Source of the DNA: Toxonevra muliebris
Lineage: Eukaryota > Arthropoda > Insecta > Diptera > Pallopteridae
DNA length: 64,000 nucleotides
Assembly: GCA_963691655.1 (NCBI GenBank)
Contig: OY829330.1
Location: 16,216,815-16,280,814 of the forward strand
Direction of reading: 5' to 3'
The notes beneath the pieces are model-generated. The model was not told the origin of the DNA and made no database searches. It saw nothing but the letters and a program-made list of their open reading frames with translations. Each line of letters opens with the position of its first letter. Positions within the stretch are counted from its first letter, which is position 1. Below are positions 55,586 through 64,000 of the stretch, one piece after another. The position numbers and the translations under genes were made by a program.

Positions 55586-57268
55586 TCACAAAGTGTTTCT
55601 GCTGTACATCTTGTAGAGGATCTAAAAAATTTGCGCAGTGGCAAAATGGTCACACAACAGCGCGAAACATCGCTACAACAACAACAGCAAAAACTATCAA
55701 CCGAAACTGGTTTAGCAAAATCTATTATTGCTGCATCAACGACGCAAATACAAACCACAGACCATCGTCAACATCACCACCATCACCATGCAGCAGCAGC
55801 ATCTATGGCGGCGACACAACAACGCAGCATAGATCAATTCGGAATACGTAGCGCTGGTGGTGGAGCATTGGAAATCAATCGTGCTACAGGAGGTGGTGGC
55901 GGCGGTGGTGGTGAAACTGATTCTGAACACGGTGGCATTAATGATGAGACCAGCTCAACATCAAGTGACAAATACGAACGTGATGTTACTGTACTCAATC
56001 ATTGTTTTGATGATATTGAAAAGTTTATTGCACGCCTACAACATGCAGCCGCTGCATCACGTGAGCTCGAGCGACGTCGTCGCAATCGAAAGACAAAGAA
56101 AAAAGATCCAGGTGAGGGCTTGTTAACACTACGCACGCGACCGCCTCACGAAAAGGAATTCATTGATATCTTTGCTAAATTTAAATTATCTTTCAATTTG
56201 TTGGCCAAGTTAAAAGCTCACATACATGATCCGAATGCTCCAGAATTGGTACATTTTCTCTTTACGCCACTTGCTCTTATAGTGGAGGCATCCAGCGACA
56301 CGTACTATGAGTCACAATTGCCGGGACGTGTTATTAATCCATTGCTCACACGTGAAGCCATAAATTTGTTAATCAACTGTGTAACTAGTAAAGAGACTGA
56401 GCTGTGGCGTTCACTCGGTGATGCTTGGATCATACCGCGGGATCAGTGGAAAGAGGATGTAAGCTCATATCATCCAGTGTTTCTGGATGGCTGGTCACCG
56501 GACTATTTAGTAATTGATGAGTTGGAAACGCCTACAACACCTTCAAATATCAATAAACGTAGCACGGACATCGCACAGACATATCATCACAATCACAGTG
56601 GTGGGCATAATATGGGTAGTGGATTGAATGGACGTGGCATTGTAGGGGATACAGCTTTGATGATAGGTAGCGGTGGCGGCGGAGGTGGCAGCGGCGGCTT
56701 TTTTGATGAGTACGATAGTAGCGCCATAGCTTTAAATGAAAAATACACTATACATTATGGGCACACTGAAGGTAGAGAACGAGGCGAATCCGCTACAACT
56801 GGAGGAGGCGGCAGTGGCATTGGCGGCAATATTGCTAGTGCCGATTTCAGCACACGTAGCGAAATTTCAATTGATTCCATTGAACGGAGTGGTTTCCCCG
56901 TTCATAACGTTAGCGGTAGTGCTGCTGGGCAACATTCTAATGTTTTGCAAGCTATCACGGCCGGCATGCACAATTTGGATGCACGCGATATTAGAAGTGG
57001 TGGTGGTGCTGGAATCGGCGCTGGTGCTTATGGAATTGGAGACAGTGGTAGTAAAAATGTTCTTGGAGCCGGCGCTATAAATGTAGGTCTTACACAATTA
57101 GGCGTTGAAGGTGGTGGTAATGCTAGTCCGAATTCCAACGATAATCACATGCTTGAGGCTTGGCTTGATGAGGTGCAAGCAGCTGGTGCTAAAATTGTAC
57201 TGGTCACATATCCACGTACAGCTAATAACGATAAAGAGCTCAGTGTAGTTCGCGGCGAATACTTAGAG
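55586..57268 (+). CDS. aru: aru coding exon 3: PTB end, Eps8 core region, SH3 start
   Basis: Acceptor CCATACAG ends at 55585 and donor GAG|GTATGA starts at 57269. Encodes 561 residues (about 153-713), phase 0. It begins SQSVSAVHLVEDLKNLRSGK (PTB C-terminal helix), then Gln/His/Ala/Gly-rich linkers. The conserved Eps8 middle region (about 280-460) follows, with VLNHCFDDIEKFIARLQHAA, ELVHFLFTPLALIVEASSD and LFWRSLGD-like text ending FLDGWSPDY. After another Gly/Ser-rich linker comes the SH3 start AKIVLVTYPRTANNDKELSV (about residue 687), with the ALYDY-type position as VTYPR. Low-complexity tracts vary fast in this family. Confidence 0.95.
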
Positions 57269-57353
57269 GTATGAATCATCGGAATATTAAAACTTTATAT
57301 TTTATTATGGAAAGCTCAAGTCCGTTCCATCTTTTTGGTATTATATTGTTTAG

Positions 57354-57524
57354 ATTCTTGATGATACACGCAAATGGTGGAAGGCACGCAATATACGTGG
57401 TCAAATTGGACATGTACCACATACTATTGTTACCTCCTATAATTATGGTGATACTGAGAGTAGTAATCAATTTTACGGACCACAGAACAATCACAAATCA
57501 AGGATTGCAGCATCAGTAAATGTA
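57354..57524 (+). CDS. aru: aru coding exon 4: SH3 domain end
   Basis: Acceptor TTGTTTAG ends at 57353 and donor GTA|GTAAGT starts at 57525. Encodes 57 residues (714-770) in phase 0: ILDDTRKWWKARNIRGQIGH then VPHTIV, completing the SH3 fold with the WW pair and G-x-V-P motif, then a polar tail. The intron before it is only 85 bp. Eps8 SH3 domains have an unusual preference for PxxDY ligands and bind Abi in mammals. The SAM-like C-terminal effector region of Eps8 was not found downstream in this window and presumably lies beyond 64000. Confidence 0.93.
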
Positions 57525-58765
57525 GTAAGTATAAAAATTAGGAAGGGTCAAATTGAAAAATAAAGGGTTTTTTATCAAGCGTGTCTGAACTATAAAATTG
57601 AAATTGTATGCGAGATATGATATATTGCAAATTAAAGTTTAATTTATTACCATTATGTTTTAAAAATGATATATTTCAAATAGCCTCCGCAGCTTCGTTT
57701 ACAGAACTCCATCCGAGAGTTCCAATTTTGTATGAATCTGTTGTATATAATTTAAGCTTTATTTGTTTTAACCGCTGTTGAAACTTTTTATCAAATAATA
57801 ATAGAGCCAATGTTTGGGGAGCTAAGTACTTGAGATGGGTGACAAAATCTGTGGTCAAAAGCAGTAACCGCTTAAGTCTGAATATCTCATTTCGAGTAAA
57901 CACGGTTTGAAGTTAATGTAATTGGTTGCCACTTTATGTAAGCGAATACCTTTCATTTTTTATAACTTTTGTTTTAAAAAACATAAAATTTCGGGGATTT
58001 CACGTACATGTTCATTGAAATAAGAAGAACACGATAGCATTTATAACTCAATTCGGTCTTAAGTCGACTTAAGCGTTTATTGCTTTTGACCACAGAATTT
58101 GTCCGCAGCTCCTTTCTGCTTTCTCGATCAATATCCTGATAATTTATCAATTGACGTATGAATAAAAAGTAATGATAAGGTGCTTTAATTCCATCTGGTG
58201 AATTTTAAGAATTCTTTCCCTTATAAGATAACTGAAACTGGTCTTGAGAAAGGTGTATCTTGAATGCATAATGTTTTTTTTTCCTTGTTTTTATCTGTTT
58301 ATTTTACATAATTATAAATTTAAATTTAAGGTAATTATATGTTTTTTAACTTTAATATTTAATATCTGAACTCCGATTGTAAATGTGCAACTATATCTGT
58401 GACTAGCACTTTAAATAATAAGATTGTAAATCTTCTAGTGTTAGGATGAACTCAAAATTATAATATAATAATAAATCATTGTTAACTCTAACAGTTCTGG
58501 CTGATCGTCTCGGTGTTGTTTCTTTATGAAAAGGTGTTGTTCAAGAAAGCCAAGAACAAAAATTAACTTATCTGAAAAAATGACTTTCCGGTCGACAATG
58601 TACAACTTCATGGTCGATGGGAGCCGCCTCGCAGTTGTCCGATTGAGCTAAAATTTTGCACAGATTGTTACTTTATTGATTGAAACAAGATAGGGCCAGA
58701 CCCCTAAACTTTTAGAAAGTTGAAATATAAGGGCCACCACTTTTAAGCCAGGTTTCTGTTAAAAA
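57525..58765. other. aru intron 4, first part
   Basis: AT-rich, no further Eps8-like exon recognised. Confidence 0.5.
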
Positions 58766-59190
58766 ACTATATCATGTACGAACGATGAGGCTTGAAAGAG
58801 GACAGGTGCAACCATTTTATACGAATAGCAACATCTAATTCGGCACTCGAGTTGCTCCCAACAACAACAGAATGTTTTTTATTCTTTCTCACACCATTAA
58901 AATTGTTTTTGAGATTAGTTGAAGGGTTTTTATAGTTAGAGTAAACTTGGCAACTTTTATAGCAACAACTCCAATTAGAACCACATGTTGTCCTAATCCA
59001 TGTCATCCAATTGAGGTCAAGTTGAGGACACGAAAAGCCCAACTCATTGTGCGCCAGACTGAATCTAGAGATTTGGACCTTCAGCCACACTTTCAACAAC
59101 ATCAGCAATATTCTCGCTTCACCGTACGTTTCGACGTCGTACAGCGACTGCCCGATCGGCAACCCAACTGCTGTGGTTGAATTTTGCAAT
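58766..59190. other. Less AT-rich stretch, no gene assigned
   Basis: Both strands have open frames of 77-140 codons (one on the minus strand starts MQNSTTAVGLPIGQSLYDVE). Composition is less AT-rich than the neighbours, which might indicate a transposon fragment, but I recognise no family. Confidence 0.3.
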
Positions 59191-60900
59191 AATCCGTTGC
59201 AAAATTAAAAAAAAAATAAATAAAGAAATCTTTCGTGGACAAAAACTTCCCATCACGTCACGTATTCAAGAAAAAAGGGGTTGCAATTCCTATAATAGCG
59301 TTTTTGGCCATTTTGAAAAATTGTGGAGCTGGACCAGCGATGCCAACTTGCGGGGAATTTTACTTGGTGCGGGGAATTGGGGAATGAGCTGTTTTTTTGA
59401 AGAATTTGAAGTCGTTCAGCAATTTATTGTTTTGGAAAAATCGATTTTTAAAAAAGTGTGCTATTTGAAAGTATTTTGTAAAAATTTCAGAGAAGGCAGA
59501 GTGCTTTCGTAGATATAGACGATTATAGCGGCGAGTGTCAGTCAGGCCAAAACAGTCGCGCGGCTCTTCGACTTCCCTTTCGGCCGCTCAGAAAGGCTTA
59601 GCTATGCCTTCGTCCAGCACTTCCTGATTAACTCTTAATCATTGCTGACTAATCTGTAAACTTACGAGTTACGGTCAGCCATCATAAAGAAGATGAAGTA
59701 TATTTTATATGTTAAAAATCGATAGTCAAAACTTTGAACCCGTTTTTCTCAAAACAAAGGTTTTGCCAATTTTTATTTGAGTCAAAAGAAATCCCATGTG
59801 TTCTCCTTTGAGAACTTTGATGTCCAAAAGTGGGCTGAAGCTTATATGTTAAGAATTCCGGAGTCAGAATGTACGTTTCTATTAATCTACCAGTCCCATA
59901 AAAATTTGTTAAGTTTTGGACTGAGAAAGGTCAGGGTTGTTTTAAAATAACACTCACTGAGGGTAATTTCGTTTTTGTAAAATGTTTATATGGAAATTGC
60001 GTGTAGCGCTGTTATAATATGATCAAAAATCGAGGAATTTCTCGAGAGTTATCGGGAGAGAGAAAAAATGAGTTGGCATCCCTGAGCTGAACCCTGACGT
60101 GCAACGAACTTCGCTTCTATCAGAAATGAAAGCTTGAACCCTTTCCAATGAGCCCTAAGCCAATGACCTTTCATATGCGCCCTCAGAGCGGGGGTGCGCA
60201 TATGTCTATGGATGCGCTAAAAGAATGTACATATAACTAATTTTATCTTACATCCTAAATATTTGATCTGCTATTTTGAATTTTTAGAACCTGACTTCAG
60301 ATTCGTAATCAGCGACCCTTCAAACACTTCGGGCCACTGCAGTTTTCATTATATTTTGCTGTAGGTATAAGTAAGATAAAATTCGTCCACCATATTTGTT
60401 CCGTTATTTTAAATTTTTGAAATCTGGCTGCAGATGTGTAACCAACGACCCTTAAAACATTTTGGATCATGCACTTCTCAAGTTTGGCAGTGAATGTAAG
60501 TAAGAAAAAAAAACCGTTCTGTGCACTTTTTTCCTGCACCCCTAGGCATTTGTATACTCGCTGCTCTAAGGGCGAATGCGAACAATTTGACTTAGAGCTC
60601 ATCAGGGTTCAGCTCCACAAGTTTTCAAAATGGCCAAAAACGCTGTTTTTTCCCCTTTTTTTTCTCGGAAACGTGACGTGATGGAAAGTTTTTCACCCCA
60701 GATTCGTGTTCAGCATGAAAAATTCTTTAGGAAAAACTAGAAATCATCATCAAACAAAATATTTAAAATTTTCATTGGAAGGTGGGGATTGTGGTCATCA
60801 TTAAAATACCGCCCTAGGCTCCGCTAGTATATTAGACTAATGCAAAGAAATATCAAAGATTTTGAGAATCAAATTTCAGAACATACATATTAACCGACGT
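59191..60900. other. Intronic stretch with a tandem duplication
   Basis: No exon seen. At about 60260-60380 and 60395-60515 two ~120-bp units follow each other in tandem, sharing GCGACCCTT or ACGACCCTT, TATTTTGAATTTTT-like and GTAAGTAAGA-like blocks. Confidence 0.5.
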
Positions 60901-60939
60901 TTGGCAAAAATCATCACTAATTAATATATTCGTTCAGTC

Positions 60940-61245
60940 AATTATTTATTTACTCAGTTACTCATTAATTCATTTTATTCATAATATTAATTTTATTTTT
61001 TTAATTTTATCCATTTTATTAATTTTATTCATTTTATTAATTTTACTCATTTTATTAATTTTATTCATTTCATTAATTTTTTTCATTTTATTAATTTTAT
61101 TATTTGTATTAATTTTATTAATTTTTTTTAGTTTTATTCATTTTATTAATTAATTTTATTATTTTTCTTTAATTTTATCCATTTTATTAATGTTATTATT
61201 ATTTTATTCATTTTATTCATGTCATTCATTTAATTTATTTTATTA
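60940..61245. repeat. AT-rich minisatellite (TTTTATTAATTTTATTCAT)n
   Basis: About 300 bp of degenerate repeats combining TTTTATTAA and TTTTATTCA words. Strong T bias on the plus strand. Non-coding. Confidence 0.85.
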
Positions 61246-61514
61246 CCACGTTTATATCAACTCGCTTTCAATGGTGTCTGTCTGTTCGGTAGGAATTTTG
61301 CAATCGATTTTAAACTAACTTCCCGATGAGCTAGAAACTTGAAACTTTAGATATAGTTCAGAACTGGATGACAAAGCAATATGAAATATCTAAAATATTT
61401 AAAATGTAATAATATATAAAATATTAGCATCAGAAGTTTTTAAATTTTATTCATAGCTCAAAGCATTGCATTCATCTTTGTATTGATGTGTTTACATCAG
61501 TGGTAGGCAAAATT

Positions 61515-61842
61515 GAAAATGAGATTGTGTTGGTGAGCGCAGAGTAATTGTCATACACTGTATAAAAATAAACCTAAAAGTCGACAAATGACAAATAAAA
61601 AACTTAAACCAGAGGTATGCTACCAATGCATTTATTTAAATCTATTCATTGCATGTTACCAAAGGCATTTGAAATCATAAACTATTTTTTGGTGTTAGTT
61701 TTTAGTCATACATATAATTTCTCGTTGTGAACATAACGAAAAAATCAGTACAACCGCTGCTCATGTTGCTTCGTTTCTGTCTGAACAACGACTAATTGCA
61801 AGAGCGTAAGAATGCGTATGATGAGCGTACTGCTCGTTTGAG
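61515..61842. repeat. Dispersed repeat, copy B (hAT site empty)
   Basis: Matches the outer parts of 49768-50920. Shows the unoccupied TGAACAAC (61782-61789). Its right-hand continuation resumes after the Harbinger block at about 63829. Confidence 0.8.
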
Positions 61843-61845
61843 TAA

Positions 61846-62459
61846 GGGCGATGTTACACGATCAATGTTTTGCTGTCAAACAATGAAATTGTTGTTGTTT
61901 TGAAAAATGAACACTGAACAAAGGAGAGAATGAACACATTTAACTTCAAATTTTTTTGCTGACGGAGAAAACCTACATCACTTCCAATAAAATGGGGCTA
62001 CCAAAGATACACTGTTGTATTTTACTGGAAAATACTAATATTTTATGGAAAATATTACACTTTTTACTAACTTATAAATACATTTTTTTCTTTGCCAAAC
62101 ATTGGCTTTTGTATGGTTGTGAAAATGAGTGCTGTTTTAAAAATTACTTAATAATTGTTATAAAAACATGGTAATTCAATGACCAAGTAACAAAGTTGCG
62201 GAGCTTATTTTAATAGTTTGCAAATTTTAAAGATTATTTTTCTGCGTTTTTTATATATAAATGCAATTTTTTTTGTATAATTTGTTGTTATTTCCACCAA
62301 CATTATCTCACATTGTTATTATAATTATTTTCCATCCAATTCCATTCCAATTGTTGAATTTTCATTCACTCCGAAATACAATCAATTACTTTTTACTTGA
62401 AAAAACATAGTTGCAGATAAAAGTATTAAAAAATAACATTCAGCAAAAAACTGATAGTG
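61846..62459. mobile_element. PIF/Harbinger-like MITE, copy B (right end missing)
   Basis: Starts GGGCGATGTTACACGATCAA after TAA (61843-61845). Homologous in inverted orientation to 34037-33344, but stops at CTGATAGTG, where the next element begins at the internal TAA. About 62 bp of the expected right end are absent. Confidence 0.88.
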
Positions 62460-62462
62460 TAA

Positions 62463-63825
62463 GGGCGATGTTACACGATCAATGTTTTGCTGTCAAACAT
62501 TTAAATTGTTGCTTTGAAAAATGAACACTGAGCAAAAGAGAGGATGAACACATTTCACTTCAAATTTTTTTACTGACGAAAAAAACCTACATCACTTCAA
62601 ATAAAAGGGAATAAATGTAAGCATTTCCCACAAATTTTTACGCCAAATTTTTGTTCGGGAATGTGCAACTATTTTTTAAAACATTCTTCGTTATCGAGTT
62701 ATATCTTACATTTTTGTTGATTTTGCTTGCAGATATATATACATAGTGGATAAATACAGTAAATAAAAATAAAAAAAAGTCAAACGCAAAACTAAATTAA
62801 ATTTCAGCCGCCTATTCATTTCTTTTGACTTTTTTCAATTGGAGCGCTAGCGTTGGTTGTATTCGTTTGGTTGTTTTTGCTTCCACAAATCAAACAGATA
62901 GAAAAACAAACGCGCAATTACAATTGCTCACTGAATTTCAGCTGCCTCCTCAATTCTTTTGTTTTTGCGACTCGAAGTCCTTTCTGAAATATTCTGCTAC
63001 ACTGTTTCTGGTTTTGCCGCAGAAGCTCTACTTTGAACTGTTTTTGTTTGGAGGTGCGCACAATGTATGTGATTCACTAATTATGAATTTAAATATTTTT
63101 TTTTATTTTAACGAACGTGTTTTTTTTATTGAATGTATATAGGTCAAAAACAACAAGTAGAATACAGCTGGAGACTTTGTTGGACATTATGCAAACCAAC
63201 AAGGATATTGCATGTGATTTCTTTAAAAGACCCAAGGAGGAAGTTGCAAGAGTGTGGAATGAGGCCCAACTTACAGTGACTGCGGCAACTCCCAAGGGTT
63301 TGTGCTGTCCCTTAAACCTCTCCTCACAGCTCTTGCTTGCTGCATTTCAGCGGTATCGACTTCGTCCAGCAATAGGTGTAATCTAATGCTGTGCATTTTT
63401 ATATTTATATTTTTAAGCACGCCTTTTTATTTAAAATTTATATTTGAACTGAACAGCTGGTTCGAAATTAATAAATTTTATTCGAATTCTCGTTCCCCGA
63501 TTTGATAGGAAAATTTGTTCCCGGGAGATTTAGAATAGGAGAATTTCACTCCCTAGGAAAATAAAATCCTCGGGAACAGAACTCTCTGGGAATATTTAGA
63601 ATAGGGCTGATTGTCATTTTAATTATTTTCTATCCAATTCCATTCCAATTGTTGAATTTTCATTCACTCCAAAATACAATTAAATACTTTTCAGTTGGAA
63701 AAACAAAGTTGCAGATAAAAGTATTAAAAATTACATTCAGCAAAAAACTGATAGTGCAACAGAGCATCAAACAAAACGATGATAAGAGAGTAAAAACAGA
63801 AAACATTGACCGTGTAACATCAGCC
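62463..63825. mobile_element. PIF/Harbinger-like element, longer copy C
   Basis: Starts GGGCGATGTTACACGATCAA after TAA (62460-62462) and ends GTGTAACATCAGCC before TAA (63826-63828). It has the same ends as the 694-bp MITE, but an interior of about 1 kb extra that includes a Myb/SANT-like coding piece, so it is closer to the autonomous parent. Confidence 0.88.
63140..63330 (+). pseudogene. Myb/SANT-like protein fragment of a Harbinger element
   Basis: After an acceptor-like TATATAG the frame reads KTTSRIQLETLLDIMQTNKD then DFFKRPKEEVARVWNEAQLT and ends near TPKG before drifting. This resembles the Myb/SANT-like (zeste-type) domain: helix 1 with the LLDIM core, helix 2 around ARVWNEA. PIF/Harbinger elements encode a separate Myb-like protein that helps the transposase find its ends, which fits this location. 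The recognition-helix part is lost, so it is a remnant. Confidence 0.65.
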
Positions 63826-63828
63826 TAA

Positions 63829-64000
63829 GGTAATGCCGATCACTGGTTTACAAACACACCAGCGGTGCCATACTGACAGATTTATCTGTAAATTACAGTT
63901 TTTTCGGTCGGCATGCAGTCTTACAGATTTCCCTCAAATATTACAGTTTACTCCTGGCTGGCTTGTTGGCATAGACCAGTGCCTTGATATAGCTCCATAA
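63829..64000. other. Right flank, continuation of dispersed repeat
   Basis: Starts TAAGGTAATGCCGATC, similar to TAAGTTTGCCGACC at 50910. Ends with several ACAGATTT and TTACAGTTT words forming short inverted repeats. No gene seen. Confidence 0.4.

Noticed and set aside
55564..57097. Antisense and alternate-frame open stretches over aru exon 3
   Set aside because: Shadows caused by Gly/Gln/His codon repeats; only the plus-strand frame shows Eps8 homology.
57525..64000. Search for the Eps8 C-terminal SAM-like exons
   Set aside because: No matching segment found on the plus strand; presumably beyond the window.
1..64000. CRISPR array, operon or prokaryotic signals
   Set aside because: No regularly spaced repeats with unique spacers. 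Introns, SINEs and fly-type transposons show this is a eukaryotic genome.

Overview
This window is eukaryotic nuclear DNA from an insect, most plausibly a higher fly (Diptera). It is AT-rich and intron-containing, and its only confidently recognised host gene is an Eps8-family gene corresponding to Drosophila arouser (aru). The transposon mix (BEL/Pao, jockey-like LINEs, Tc1/mariner, hAT, PIF/Harbinger, piggyBac-like MITEs, Helitrons) suits a large fly genome. A tephritid-like fly is a guess from repeat style, not something proved here.

Layout. About 0.2-5.1 kb holds the nearly complete but decayed internal region of a BEL/Pao retrotransposon on the minus strand. About 5-47 kb is a gene desert of nested transposons. 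It includes a 4 kb hAT relic with a LINE fragment, a dispersed repeat and a MITE inside it (7.9-12 kb), two hAT-like elements with perfect 8-bp target duplications that share one inner repeat (13.5-14.5 and 29.6-30.8 kb), and two inverted copies of an ~0.8-0.9 kb MITE carrying a conserved short reading frame (18.1-19.0 and 23.5-24.3 kb). It also includes a tRNA-type SINE with a 12-bp target duplication (31.9-32.2 kb), a possible unrecognised terminal exon on the minus strand (32.6-32.8 kb), LINE and gypsy fragments fused at one junction (35.6-36.6 kb), a Tc1-like element split by a foldback cluster (37.1-40.3 kb), a jockey-like fragment (40.9-41.9 kb), a hAT element with a TTCGGC-rich subterminal array (43.1-44.6 kb) and a Helitron-like element (45.7-47.1 kb).

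From 47.6 kb to at least 57.5 kb the plus strand carries the first four recognised exons of aru. These encode the PTB domain, the conserved Eps8 middle region, Gly/His/Gln-rich linkers and an SH3 domain, about 770 residues in all with every splice junction in phase 0. The C-terminal part is not recognised in the window and probably lies beyond it. The 7.4 kb first coding intron contains a Tc1 element 28 bp after the donor, a hAT element, an internally deleted mariner, a miniature Helitron still carrying a helicase fragment, and a piggyBac-like MITE. The intron after exon 4 runs to the window end and contains an AT-rich minisatellite and a double PIF/Harbinger insertion with a Myb/SANT-like coding fragment.

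No operon-like gene cooperation is visible. The most distinctive information is insertion history: several repeat families occur twice in the window, once with and once without a later insertion, so filled and empty sites can be read side by side. I saw no convincing evidence for a new biochemical system.
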